From the NCBI GenBank assembly GCA_965204685.1, contig OZ242004.1, positions 4,030,001 through 4,094,000 on the forward strand: DNA of 64,000 nt. The letters are read 5' to 3'. Origin of the DNA: Bin87 sp965204685. GTDB taxonomy: Bacteria; Chloroflexota; Dehalococcoidia; Lucifugimonadales; UBA3495. Within the stretch, counting starts at the first letter, position 1; each line of letters begins with the position of its first letter. Positions 27,457 to 36,394 of the stretch are shown one piece after another. The notes under the pieces are model-generated. The model worked only from the letters and a program-made list of their open reading frames with translations. It was not told where the DNA came from and made no database searches. Both the position numbers and the translations under genes were made by a program.

Positions 27457-27564
27457 TCAATCGCGTCTCGGCTGTGGCGATTGCAGGTTGGAATGGATGC
27501 TCCGAAGGGAGATCAAGCGCAGCCCACTGGCCTTGACCAGCTGGTGGCGACTGGATCGGACCGC
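27457..27564 (-). pseudogene. IS701-like transposase, second part beyond the IS21 insertion
   Basis: Reads AVRSSRHQLVKASGLRLISL on the minus strand, which continues exactly the protein interrupted at 29872. Similarity stops near ISLR; the remaining C-terminal half is lost, and the large secreted gene ends 19 bp away. Confidence 0.75.
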
Positions 27565-27668
27565 TGTCACCGCCGATATTAAAATGTGCAAAATCGCCGA
27601 AGTGGAGTTGACCCACCCGATGGCAATGGCATCATCCGCCGACACACTGCGGAGGTGCTTCAGACAAA

Positions 27669-28901
27669 GTGCTAAAGGTGGGTCAAGTGAAAGAGATCTA
27701 CGAGTTGAAAGGAGCGGGGTGCTCGATCCGGGAGATCGCAAGGGAGCTGGACATATCCCGCAACACGGTGCGTCGGTACCTGAAGTCTCCGGAGGCGATG
27801 CGGCCGAAACCGCGGCGTCGGCGGGCGTCCAAGCTGGATGCGTACACGGACTACATCGACCACAGGATGTCCGAGGGGTTGGAAAACTGCGTGGTGCTGC
27901 ACCGGGAGTTGGTGGCGCGGGGCTATGACGGAGGGTATTCGATCCTGAAAAGTTACGTGTCGCCGCGGCGGCAGAAGCGCCAGCCGGAGGCGACGATGCG
28001 GTTTGAGACGGCACCCGGCGAGCAGGCCCAGGTGGACTGGGGGAGCCTGTCGTACATCAGTGAGAGCGGGATCAAGCGGCAGGTCTGGGTGTTCGTGATG
28101 ACCATGGGGTGGTCCAGGGCCTGCTACGTGGAGTTGGTCCGCCGGGCGGACACGGCCGCCTTCATCCAGTGCCACGTCAACGCCTTCGAGTACCTGGGCG
28201 GGGTGCCCAGGCGCTGCCTCTACGATAATGCCAAGGTGATCACGCTGGGCAAGGACGAGGCGAAGCGGCCGATCTGGAACCAGCGGATGCTGGACTTCGC
28301 CATGAGGGTGGGCTTTGAGGCCCGGCTGTGTCCGGAATACCGAGCGCAGACCAAGGGGAAGGTGGAAAGTGGCGTGAAGTACGTGCGGCGGAATATGTGG
28401 CCCAGCATCCGCTTCACAGACGATGCTGACCTCAACGGCCAGGCGCTGGAGTGGTGCGACGTGGTGGCCAACGCCCGGATCCACGGGACGACGCACCGGG
28501 TGCCTTGGGAGGCTCTGGCCGAGGAACGACCTTATCTGGGCAAGCTGCCGGATCGGCTCACGCTGGCCCCGTACTTGCGTGAAGATCGCATCGTGTCCAA
28601 AGATGGCTTCGTCAGCTGGGAGAGCTCCCTGTACGGTGTCCATTGGAAGTGGGTGGGATCTACCGTCCAGGTAGGTGAGCGCCAGGGGACGGTGGAGATC
28701 TGGGCTGGCGATGAGCGGATTGCCGTACATCCCAGAGCGCAACAGCCCAAGCAGCGCTTCATCCTGCCGGGTCAGTGGTCGGGTCTGCCCAGAGGAGACA
28801 ACCGGCCTCGCAAGGAGGCGGTAGCGGTGCAGATCCCCGCCGGCGAGGTGGAGCGGCGCTCTTTGGACGTCTACGAACTGGTGGCGGGAGGTGTGGCATG
28901 A
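27669..28901 (+). CDS. istA: IS21 transposase IstA
   Basis: 410 residues: N-terminal helix-turn-helix (CSIREIARELDISRNTVRRYL, 18-38) and a DDE integrase core with Asp123 in QAQVDWG, Asp186 in CLYDNAKV and Glu233 in KGKVESG. It cuts and joins the element ends with help from IstB. Full length with no lesion, so the element could be active. Its stop overlaps the istB start (ATGA). A ribosome site is not obvious before the TTG/ATG region at 27669. Confidence 0.93.
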   Translation: MLKVGQVKEIYELKGAGCSIREIARELDISRNTVRRYLKSPEAMRPKPRRRRASKLDAYTDYIDHRMSEGLENCVVLHRELVARGYDGGYSILKSYVSPRRQKRQPEATMRFETAPGEQAQVDWGSLSYISESGIKRQVWVFVMTMGWSRACYVELVRRADTAAFIQCHVNAFEYLGGVPRRCLYDNAKVITLGKDEAKRPIWNQRMLDFAMRVGFEARLCPEYRAQTKGKVESGVKYVRRNMWPSIRFTDDADLNGQALEWCDVVANARIHGTTHRVPWEALAEERPYLGKLPDRLTLAPYLREDRIVSKDGFVSWESSLYGVHWKWVGSTVQVGERQGTVEIWAGDERIAVHPRAQQPKQRFILPGQWSGLPRGDNRPRKEAVAVQIPAGEVERRSLDVYELVAGGVA

Positions 28902-29704
28902 TCGCCCTGGAGCAAGCCCGCCAACACCTGGAAACTCTGGGTCTCAAGCAGGCGGTCGAGATCCTGGACAACACCCTGGACGCCGCGGCCAACAAGCAGC
29001 TGCCCTATCCCGAGATGCTCGCCGAACTCTTGGGCGCGGAGGTCGCTGCCCGAAGACAGCGTTACCTCACCACCAAGACCCGGATGGCACACCTGCCCTT
29101 CCAGCGCACCCTGGAGCAATTCGACTTCGCCTTCCAGCCCTCCATCGACGAACGCCTGGTCAAGGAACTGGCCAACCTGGCCTTTATCGCCGAGGCTACC
29201 AACGTGCTCCTGCTGGGACCGCCCGGCGTGGGCAAGACCCACCTGGCCATCGCCCTGGCTCTCAGAGCCATCGAGAACGGCCACGGCGCTTACTTCGTCC
29301 GCGCCTACGACCTGATGGAAGACCTCCGGAAAGCCCGGGCCGAGCACAACCTGAACCGTCGGATGCGGGTGTACCTGGCTCCCAAGGTCCTCGTCGTGGA
29401 CGAATTCGGCATCTGGCCCTACGACCGGGAGTCGGCCACAGCCTTCTTCACCCTGGTGTCGGCACGCTACGAGCGCGGCAGCATCATCCTCACTTCCAAC
29501 AAGGGATTCGGCGAGTGGGGTGAGCTGCTGGGGGACAGCGTGATCGCGTCGGCGGTGCTGGACCGTCTGCTGCATCACAGCCATGTGCTGAACATCCGCG
29601 GCGAGAGCTACCGGCTCAGAGAGAAACGCCAGGCGGGGCTATTCCCCTCGCAGCAGCAGCTGGGCGCGACGACGGAGGAGGCCGGCGACAACTACCGCAA
29701 CTGA
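28898..29704 (+). CDS. istB: IS21 helper ATPase IstB
   Basis: 268 residues from the ATG at 28898, which overlaps the istA stop by four bases; upstream in-frame codons belong to the istA region. AAA+ ATPase of the DnaC/IstB family: Walker A GPPGVGKTHL (107-116), Walker B VLVVDEFG (about 160) and ERGSIILTSNKGFGEW (sensor I). It regulates target choice and activates IstA. Intact. Confidence 0.93.
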   Translation: MIALEQARQHLETLGLKQAVEILDNTLDAAANKQLPYPEMLAELLGAEVAARRQRYLTTKTRMAHLPFQRTLEQFDFAFQPSIDERLVKELANLAFIAEATNVLLLGPPGVGKTHLAIALALRAIENGHGAYFVRAYDLMEDLRKARAEHNLNRRMRVYLAPKVLVVDEFGIWPYDRESATAFFTLVSARYERGSIILTSNKGFGEWGELLGDSVIASAVLDRLLHHSHVLNIRGESYRLREKRQAGLFPSQQQLGATTEEAGDNYRN

Positions 29705-29871
29705 CAAAGTCGCTGAGCAATAAACAAGGAGGTGGGTCAATTTAATCTTGCTAAAAAGCGACGCGATCACGCCGGCGGGTCAATTTCCAACCGGCGATCG
29801 TGTGCGTGATCGAAGGGGGTGGGTCAATCCCGGATCGGCGAACCTGGGTCATATTTTCGTCGGCGTTGACA

Positions 29872-30245
29872 CCGCGTCCCGGTAGATACCGCGGGCTCTG
29901 ATCCTGGCACCCCGACGGCGTTCCAGAGTTCCCTGATTGGTCAGCGGCTCGTATGCCGAAGACCAACGGACCGTCGCCGTGATCCAGATGGCGGAGAAGG
30001 AGCAAGAGCGGGATGCGCGCCGCCTCGCGGGACGACCACGCCGCTCGGTTGAGCACCTCATGGCAGCGGGCGTAGTCGTCCTGGTCGCTGCGTCTCATGA
30101 CCCGCAGCGCCGCGGCTACGGTGCGCTGCTCCGTGGTCAGGATCGTGCCCACCAGCAGCAATTGGGCTTTCTGCCAGGTCGGGTTGGTGAACACCGTTGC
30201 GAAGGGAAGCAGAACGGATACCATGGCAGCGGGCAGGGTGAGCAT
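29872..30245 (-). pseudogene. IS701-like DDE transposase, N-terminal part, cut by IS21
   Basis: Starts MLTLPAAMVSVLLPFATVF, then TILTTEQRTVAAALRVMRRS and LLLLRHLDHGDGPLVFGI. The expected IDET block, with the first catalytic Asp, is replaced by a short foreign stretch around 29925-29955 that also shifts the frame. After it, ERRRGARIRARGIYRDA runs to the IS21 border. So the gene was probably dead before IS21 landed. It continues at 27564 with AVRSSRHQLVK. Confidence 0.78.
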
Positions 30246-30312
30246 GGCTGGGCCTTTAGTGAGATTTTGGTCAGGCCAGCTTACCCTGCCTTTATACTGT
30301 TTCTAAATTTTA

Positions 30313-30934
30313 CGCAAAGTCCAGCCAAGGGGATGCCCCAGCTCTCGATCAGGCCCTCCAGTAAAGTGAAGTAGCCGGCCGTGGTCTCGCCGGTGCAAAA
30401 CACCGCGTTGACCACGGCGCTGGTGGCGCCGTCCTCCGCCAGCAGCAGGGCGAACTTGGGGCCCCGATCCTCAAACCAAGCATGATGGCTGCCGTCCAGC
30501 TGGATCAGCATCCCCGCCTGGGGCATCCGCTGGCGGCGTAACCGGTGTTGCGGAGAGCGCCGACTGCGGGGACTGCCGATGTCCTCCTTGGTGAGAATGC
30601 GCCGCACCGTGGGCCGGCTCAGGTCGATGCCCTCCCGCTCACTGAGCAACTCGGTGAGGTGGGTGTGGTTGGCGCCCTTGTAGCGCTCCGTCGCAAGTTG
30701 AAACACCGCAGCCACCTCGCCGGGCGAAGTGCCGTTGTGGGGACGACGGCCTCGGTTGCCGTGAGCCAGTGCGGCGGCGCCACGGTCGCGCTAAGCGGCC
30801 AGCATCCGGCGAGTGTGGCGCCGGGACACGCCCAGCAACTCGGCTGCTTCGTCGATGGGGACCTGGTATTCCAAAACGGAGTTGAGCACGGAGCGTCTGG
30901 CTTGTTCTTTTTGGTTCAACGTAACGTCCTTCAT
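30313..30934 (-). pseudogene. ISNCY-like transposase, nonsense mutation and 3' truncation
   Basis: Reading from ATG at 30934: MKDVTLNQKEQARRSVLNSV, a helix-turn-helix YQVPIDEAAELLGVSRRHT, then an in-frame TAG after RMLAA. The frame continues RDRGAAALAHGNRGRRPHNG and, at 30281-30715, LIQLDGSHHAWFEDRGPKFA, which holds the first Asp of an integrase-type core. Similarity ends at GIPLA (about 30330), where the IS701-like element's end begins. The C-terminal half is missing. Confidence 0.7.
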
Positions 30935-31098
30935 CAGGACCTTTTCGCTGACCAGCTAGCTGAGGACAGAATAGTAGAGCAGGAACACCGGCACGGTACT
31001 GTTCCTGGGCCGGTTGTCTAATCCCGATCCAGAATAGAACAGCCGAGGCAGGCGGACCACGAGGTATCCGACTCGAGCGCCACCCACTTGGAGGAAGC

Positions 31099-32451
31099 TT
31101 ACCGGGTGGAGACGGCCGCGAATACCTCCCCCACCGCCCAATAGGGGCCCGAGCAAGCCGGCGTTATCTCCGCAAGCCCGCCGTGCTCTTTGGCCTCTGC
31201 GTAGGTGAGGTTGAAGGCGTCGAACTCAACCTCATCTCCCACGCGGGCGACCACGCTTCCGGTTCCATCGACTATTTCCACCACCCCGTCTTCCGTGCTG
31301 AGCGCGAAGTCAGGCGGCCAGATGATCAGCGGGGATATTCCGGCGTACACCCGGTCTTTCACTAGAATGACGTCGTCGGCCACCTGCAGGCATTTCTCCC
31401 ACAGGATCAGCTTTCCGGAGAAAAGCTCCATCCCATCCTCCGGCGCAAGGGTTCCATCCTGCTTTGGAAAGTAGACCTCGACGTCCGGCAGGGTTTTCAT
31501 CTTGTTGGCCCACCAGACGGGTCCTGAACAATCCCCGCCGCTGCGGTCGAGAAAGCCGCCGCCGCCGGCTATTTGATCTTCGACCTGTGCCACGACGCGG
31601 CCAGCCCCGCTGCGGATTTCGACCACGCCTTCGTTGACGTGGGGCGTGAACCCGGCGGGCCAGATGATCGTCGGCCAATACTCTCTCGGGGAGCTGTCTT
31701 TCAAGCGCAGGCACTGGCCGTCCAAAATGAGCTCTCCCACCCCGGCCGCAGCCATCAGCGCTCGGTGGCGTGAGATCATGGTCTTTGCCCTGAGAAACAC
31801 GACGTCCGGGTCTGCCAGGCGCAGTTCGGTGGCCTCGGACCCGGGATCAAAGGCGGTGACCTCGTCGCCCACGAGGAAATAGGGCTCTGCACAATCCTCC
31901 GACAGTCCCTCGATCAACCCCTGCTCCGTGGCCTGCTGGAATGTGGCGGTGGCGCGGCTGAGCCGGATATGGTCTCCGACTTGCGCAACTGCGCGACCGA
32001 GGTCGTTCACCACCCGCACCGTTTCGGGCACGGTTTCGAGCGTGAACCCGCTGGGCCAGATGAGCAACCAGGACCCTGGATCATTGGCGTCATATTGGGG
32101 GGAAACTTCCGCGCGAAGACATCCTTCCTTCAGGATCAGTTGCGCAGCGAAGTATTCGCCGCCTCGGTCCGTTCCCAGCGGCGCGTGATGCCGCGGCAAT
32201 GCCGTTACTGAAAACGTTGGGGCACGACCTGCCAGATGTTTGTCCGAACCCTCGGGAATCGATGCAGGGACTTGATCATCCGCCTTGCCGTCGCCGCATC
32301 CGGCCACCAACAGCAGCAGCAGCAGCAAGCTGGCAACGACCAACCGGGGGCTGTCCTTCCGAAAGCGGACGGGTGCCCAAACCGAGCCCAAAGCTCCAGA
32401 CTTCTTCACTGATCCAAGGCCTCCAATACCAGCGCCTCTCGCAATACCCAC
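31099..32451 (-). CDS. Lipoprotein built of three repeated domains
   Basis: 450 residues. After a long N-terminal region comes a lipoprotein signal: RLVVASLLLLLLLVAGCGDG, with the lipobox VAGC. GTG at about 32409 would give a more normal signal length. The mature part has three related units of about 110-120 residues. Each has a Leu-rich strand with one Cys (GCLRAEV, QCLRLKD, KCLQVAD), an IWP-centred strand (LLIWPSGF, IIWPAGF, IIWPPDF) and a closing strand such as GSVVARVGDEV. A second Cys at the end of units (SEDCAEP, GDCSGPV, PACSGPY) could pair with the first. Family unknown; exported and lipid-anchored by inference. Confidence 0.7.
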   Translation of the reverse strand: MGIARGAGIGGLGSVKKSGALGSVWAPVRFRKDSPRLVVASLLLLLLLVAGCGDGKADDQVPASIPEGSDKHLAGRAPTFSVTALPRHHAPLGTDRGGEYFAAQLILKEGCLRAEVSPQYDANDPGSWLLIWPSGFTLETVPETVRVVNDLGRAVAQVGDHIRLSRATATFQQATEQGLIEGLSEDCAEPYFLVGDEVTAFDPGSEATELRLADPDVVFLRAKTMISRHRALMAAAGVGELILDGQCLRLKDSSPREYWPTIIWPAGFTPHVNEGVVEIRSGAGRVVAQVEDQIAGGGGFLDRSGGDCSGPVWWANKMKTLPDVEVYFPKQDGTLAPEDGMELFSGKLILWEKCLQVADDVILVKDRVYAGISPLIIWPPDFALSTEDGVVEIVDGTGSVVARVGDEVEFDAFNLTYAEAKEHGGLAEITPACSGPYWAVGEVFAAVSTR

Positions 32452-32835
32452 GGGTTATCTCCTGGCAACCGGGTCATTCCAACCGAGAAGTTGATCGATT
32501 GGGAACGTGAGCGCCGGCATGTGTGCACCGTCCACGGGATATTTGAGTTCCGTTGTCCAAGGTCCGTGTATGTCGGGGGACCTGGGAATGGCCCGCTCGA
32601 CGTGCGCGCTGCCACCGCGACGCTGAAACCAACCTTCCATCCCCCTTCTCGTTGCGACCCGATTCTCCCGACCAGTGATAACCACATTCCCACGGGCCTC
32701 AGGCGGGCGCAGTCGTAGCCCGGCGGAGAATAACATGGCTCACCGGTTCCTTTGCACGGTCCGAAACCGTCACCCTGTCGGCCAGCGCGCCGGTTCCTCA
32801 GGGTTCCGCGGCAGCCGTGCCCCGGGGAACGGCCA
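32452..32835. other. Interval without a supported gene
   Basis: Open frames exist on both strands but none has a ribosome site or a recognisable domain. I see no repeat or RNA. Confidence 0.35.
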
Positions 32836-33021
32836 TCACGGTCCGGCGCCGGGTTTGATCTCGGTGATGACGCCGGCGGCCACGGCGGCCCTGATGACGT
32901 GGTGCCGGCAGTAATCCTGGCCGGCGATCCGGTACAGGCTCTTGACGTAGACGGTGTGGGGCGCGCGGACGGGCGGCTCCAGTTCGGCGTCGCAGGCAAC
33001 ACATTGGGGTATGGTTCTCAC
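32836..33021 (-). CDS. Small Cys/His protein, possible zinc-binding domain
   Basis: 61 residues from GTG at 33021, with an in-frame TAG two codons upstream. CVACDAE near the start and YCRHHVIRAAV in the second half form a C-x2-C ... C-x2-H pattern. AGGAG abuts the GTG, closer than usual, so the start is uncertain. Family not recognised. Confidence 0.45.
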   Translation of the reverse strand: MRTIPQCVACDAELEPPVRAPHTVYVKSLYRIAGQDYCRHHVIRAAVAAGVITEIKPGAGP

Positions 33022-33104
33022 CTCCTAATGATCGGTCGCGTTGACCGGATTGTAGTTAAACCCCCCGGCGGCTCTTTGCGTTTTGCCTGGGACGGCGCCA
33101 GGCC

Positions 33105-33235
33105 GTGGACTGGTACCCAATGGTATGCAATGGAATCCAATGCATTGGACACCATTCCAATCCATCCCGCCATCCATTCCATAGGATAAGTATCGATACC
33201 ATTGCAATGGATACCTATCCATTGATCACGCCCGA
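33105..33235. repeat. Cluster of short palindromes and CCATT-type repeats upstream of the recombinase
   Basis: Within about 130 bases lie TCCAATGCATTGGA (33136-33149, perfect palindrome), CCATTGCAATGG (33199-33210, perfect palindrome), and several CCATTCC, ATCCATT and CAATGGA copies on both strands. The composition differs from the GC-rich surroundings. Possible protein-binding array or recombination site for the integrase 240 bp downstream. Function inferred, not shown. Confidence 0.45.
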
Positions 33236-33469
33236 CACCGGTGCGGCGACGGACGCGCTCACGCGGCAGGATCCGGCGCTCTGCCGAGTCCGGGCGACGC
33301 GACCCCCGCAACGAACGGTTTTACCGCCTTCGGTGGTCAGGCAAACGACGGTGAAAGCGGTCTCTTGCGCCGGTCTTGCGAACGTCCATTCGCCGCGCGA
33401 TAATTGCATTTATCGCGCATCTTTCACCCGCCCAGATCGCCCCGAAATCCCGCCTCCGGAGATCCGCCC

Positions 33470-34435
33470 ATGACCACCACCGCCGACCACCGGATTGTCC
33501 CTCATCACCCCGCGGATCTCCCCGAGCTGGCCGCCGCCGACCGGGGCGTGGCCGACTCCCTGGAAGCCGTCCTCTCCGAGAACACCAGGCGCACCTACGA
33601 TACCCAGTGGCGCATCTTCGACGGCTGGTGCGCCGAGATGGGACTCCGGTCCCTGCCGGCGGAGCCTCTCACCGTGGCCCGCTACCTGGCCGCCCGGGCC
33701 GGCTCCGGCGCCTCCATCGCCACGTTGCGGCTGGCCGCCTCCGCCATTTCAAAAGCCCACGAGTGGGCGAAGGCGGAATCGCCCTGCCGGGACCCGGGCG
33801 TGCGCGCCTCTTTAAAAGGATGGGGACGGCGCCTGGCCAAGCCCCAGCGCCAGTCCGGGGCGCTGACCGCCGACGTCCTGGCCGTGATCCGCCTCACCGC
33901 CCAGCAGCCCCGCAAACGCGGCCGCGGCGCGGAGACGGCGGCGCAGGCTCGGGAGCGGGGGAAGTTTGACCTGGCACTGGTGGCCGTCCTCTCCGACGCC
34001 GGCCTGCGCCGGTCCGAGGCCTCGTCCCTCACCTGGGGCGACGTCCGGCGCTGGTACGACGGCTCAGGGCGCATCACCGTGGTGCGCTCCAAGACCGACA
34101 CCGAGGCGGTCGGCGCCGTGGTGGCCATCACTCCCGCCGCGATGAACGCCCTTTCCGCCATCCGGCCGGCCGGTATTGGCGGCGATGTGAGGGTGTTCGG
34201 GCTGTCGGAGTCCCAGATCGCCCGTCGGGTCAAGGTGATCGCCAGGGCCGCGGGGCTTTCGGACTGGGAGTTCTTCAGCGGCCACAGCGGGCGCGTGGGC
34301 ATGGCCCGCCGCATGGCCCAGAACGGCGCCCCCACCCACGAGATCGAACGCCAGGGCCGCTGGAAACAGGGCGGCGGCATGGTCGGCCGCTACACCCGCG
34401 GCGAGTCCGCCGGATCAGCGCTCAAGTATCTGTAG
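33470..34435 (+). CDS. Tyrosine recombinase (phage-type integrase)
   Basis: 321 residues from ATG at 33470, preceded by CGGAG. The N-terminal SAM-like DNA-binding domain spans roughly 25-125 (SENTRRTYDTQWRIFDGWC). Catalytic residues are visible: Arg180 (GLRRSE), Lys208 (RSKTD), His272 and Arg275 (GHSGR), Trp298 in the place of the last His (GRWKQ), and the nucleophile Tyr308 (GRYTR). Complete. It lies at the left edge of the defence block and could have mobilised part of it; no paired attachment sites were identified. Confidence 0.9.
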   Translation: MTTTADHRIVPHHPADLPELAAADRGVADSLEAVLSENTRRTYDTQWRIFDGWCAEMGLRSLPAEPLTVARYLAARAGSGASIATLRLAASAISKAHEWAKAESPCRDPGVRASLKGWGRRLAKPQRQSGALTADVLAVIRLTAQQPRKRGRGAETAAQARERGKFDLALVAVLSDAGLRRSEASSLTWGDVRRWYDGSGRITVVRSKTDTEAVGAVVAITPAAMNALSAIRPAGIGGDVRVFGLSESQIARRVKVIARAAGLSDWEFFSGHSGRVGMARRMAQNGAPTHEIERQGRWKQGGGMVGRYTRGESAGSALKYL

Positions 34436-34568
34436 ACCAAGCCTGTGACCACCGGTAGCGATGTCAGCTGTCAAGGGCGGAGGGAACCCAATGTGTCCAT
34501 AAACCAGCGCAAATAATATTTAAAACACCTCGTGCGAGTGGCAATATAGATCACCGATCATTACGCTC

Positions 34569-34931
34569 TCAATTAGATTGCAGCCTGCTCACATCGGTCT
34601 GCAAAGTGCTGACGGCAGACTGCAGGTTGCTTACAGCAGTCCGCATGTTGTTCATATCGGTTTTCAAGCTACTCACGTCGGTCTGCAGAGTACTCACGGC
34701 AGTTTGCAGGTTGCTGACACCAGGCTTCATGTTGTTCATATCGGTTTTCAAGCTGCTCACGTCGGTCTTCAGGGTACCCACGTCAGACTGCAGGGTACCC
34801 ACGCTGGTCTCAAGGGTTGTAACCCGACTGCTGATCTTACCGAACCAAAAAAGGCCGCCTCCACCCACGATTAGGACGGTGACAACGGAAGTAATCATTG
34901 ATGCAATAATGGGCGCGTCAAAAGTGATCAT
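34569..34931 (-). CDS. Membrane-anchored coiled-coil protein with internal repeats
   Basis: 120 residues: an N-terminal membrane helix (MITSVVTVLIVGGGGLFWFG, about 12-31), then an unbroken coiled coil of seven-residue steps to the C-terminus. A 28-residue unit around TDVSSLKTDMNNM is present twice almost unchanged, and the DNA repeats too (about 84 bp). It lies 147 bp beyond the SDH-type protease gene on the same strand, so it may be the last member of the Ubl operon; this link is positional only. Confidence 0.65.
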   Translation of the reverse strand: MITFDAPIIASMITSVVTVLIVGGGGLFWFGKISSRVTTLETSVGTLQSDVGTLKTDVSSLKTDMNNMKPGVSNLQTAVSTLQTDVSSLKTDMNNMRTAVSNLQSAVSTLQTDVSRLQSN

Positions 34932-35078
34932 TATCTCGCCTTACCTACAACCCCAGTGGGATGGCTCTCTTGGTGGCGAATAACGCTCCGGCGGAGCGCT
35001 TCACTCGCCTTTCCTCAAACTTGAAGACCCACACAGCCAGTACGTCTCGCTGTCCGTACAACGGTCAGGGCATTCTGC

Positions 35079-36032
35079 TTAGCCTGCGGGATCGTCGATG
35101 ACGAGCGAGGCATAATCGGACTCGTAGAGTTTCTGATGGTCCTTGATGGCAAGACGCTGGAGACAGTACAGTTGCCAATATTCCTGCCATGCCTCGGACT
35201 GTTGGTCGAGATGCTTGACCAACAGTCCGATAGTATCAGGGTGCTGAGCGTCCTCCCACGATATCATCTGAGAATGCGATCGCCATCGCCGCGAATCGAG
35301 AAGCTCGACCACGGTCTGTGACCAGTTGCCTCTCTCACGAAACATTCCGCGCTTAAGTAGGTCCTCGGCGCATTGCCGTGCACGGTCCTTTACGGCTTGG
35401 CACAGCTTGACGATGGTTGGATCTATCTTGCCAAGCATGATTTGAGCCGCGATGTTATTGGGATTCTGATTGGTCGCATTGGTGTATTCATCGTAGGCAT
35501 CAAGGTAATTCTGGACTGATTGCCATCTACGGAGGCCGCTGTTATCTGCGAAGACCATCTGAGGGTCTATCGGCCCGAGTTCAGACATATCGCTCATCAC
35601 CACGCAATCGGCCCCGAGAACCATGAGGGTGCCGGCGCTCTTGGCAGATTCTGGAACGATTATCTGGAACTCTGCTTCGCCAACCTTACTCCTTACCATT
35701 CGGACCAGCTTCTCAGCGGCGTCGATGCTGCCGCCAGCAGTGTGAAGCAAAAGCTCCACGCTTTCTCCCGGCCGCACGTTGTGTAGAAGATCAACGAATG
35801 GCATAGTGTCATTTTCGTTGATTAGGCACTCTCTGCCGGACACGTAGCAGATTAACCGCCGCATAGTCCGGGCTTGGATGTGCTTTATGATTGCCTGCCG
35901 TTGGTAGCGTGCAGCGCTGTTTGCTTGGAACAACGGTGTCCTGTTACCAAGTGATGCACTCCGTTCGATGAGAGGACCCGCCTCGTCTGACGGGAAGCCG
36001 GCGGGATCAACTGGCGCTGGTTGCTGTGTCAT
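35079..36032 (-). CDS. SDH-type ClpP-fold serine protease in a ubiquitin-like operon
   Basis: 317 residues of the SDH_sah ('serine dehydrogenase proteinase') family, related to SppA and ClpP. The fold markers are ELLLHTAGGSIDAAEKLVRM (about 93-112) and the nucleophile block ESAKSAGTLMVLGADCVVMS (Ser132), followed by SELGPIDPQ. There is no signal peptide, so it acts in the cytoplasm or at the membrane face. The ATG overlaps the DUF6527 stop by four bases (ATGA). In this operon it could degrade proteins tagged by the Ubl pathway or be switched by it; that is inference. Confidence 0.8.
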   Translation of the reverse strand: MTQQPAPVDPAGFPSDEAGPLIERSASLGNRTPLFQANSAARYQRQAIIKHIQARTMRRLICYVSGRECLINENDTMPFVDLLHNVRPGESVELLLHTAGGSIDAAEKLVRMVRSKVGEAEFQIIVPESAKSAGTLMVLGADCVVMSDMSELGPIDPQMVFADNSGLRRWQSVQNYLDAYDEYTNATNQNPNNIAAQIMLGKIDPTIVKLCQAVKDRARQCAEDLLKRGMFRERGNWSQTVVELLDSRRWRSHSQMISWEDAQHPDTIGLLVKHLDQQSEAWQEYWQLYCLQRLAIKDHQKLYESDYASLVIDDPAG

Positions 36033-36394
36033 CCGGCTATTCTCCGATCATGGCGAGCCCAGTTTATCTTGCCGCCGCGGACGAAGAAATGGCAACGGCG
36101 CTCCAGACTGATGTTGTCAATGCTAGGGCGGATCGTCAGTGGCTTAACAGAGTCAATACTCCAGAACGGGTGCCGAGATCGGTCCAAATTTACCATCAGC
36201 CGGTGTCCCTTTCGGCAAGGGCAATCGAAGACAGCCCAAGTGGTCCTCCCTGGTCCACCAACGAGGACTACACCCCTGCTGGGTATCTTGCTGGGTACCT
36301 CGTCACCTGCACTGACGTGGGTCACGACTCTCCAGGCACGCCACGGAAAAGGTAGTGATTGCCACCAGTCGAGTAGCCTATTTATTCCTGCCAT
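36029..36394 (-). CDS. DUF6527 family protein (Cys/His cluster)
   Basis: 121 residues with the DUF6527 marks: an N-terminal beta part, FDCPCRKGHRLMVNLD as the metal-binding-like loop, WSIDSVKPLTIRPSIDN and the closing CHFFVRGGKINWA. The family is regularly found beside bacterial E1/E2/JAB genes; its molecular role is not settled to my knowledge. It overlaps the E1 stop by 13 bases and the protease start by 4, so all three are translationally coupled. Confidence 0.75.
   Translation of the reverse strand: MAGINRLLDWWQSLPFPWRAWRVVTHVSAGDEVPSKIPSRGVVLVGGPGRTTWAVFDCPCRKGHRLMVNLDRSRHPFWSIDSVKPLTIRPSIDNISLERRCHFFVRGGKINWARHDRRIAG

Larger units (their letters stand above)
27565..29871 (+). mobile_element. 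IS21-family insertion sequence with 4-bp target duplication
   Basis: Left end TGTCACCGCCGATATTAAAA and right end, read inward, TGTCAACGCCGACGAAAATA. Each end carries inner TTGACCCACC-type boxes, as expected for IS21. CCGC occurs directly before (27561-27564) and after (29872-29875). Removing the element restores an open transposase reading frame across the junction, which fixes both borders. 2307 bp, with istA and istB intact. Confidence 0.9.

Noticed and set aside
36026..36355. Plus-strand frame opposite the DUF6527 gene
   Set aside because: No domain, and it overlaps fully a gene with clear family motifs and operon coupling.
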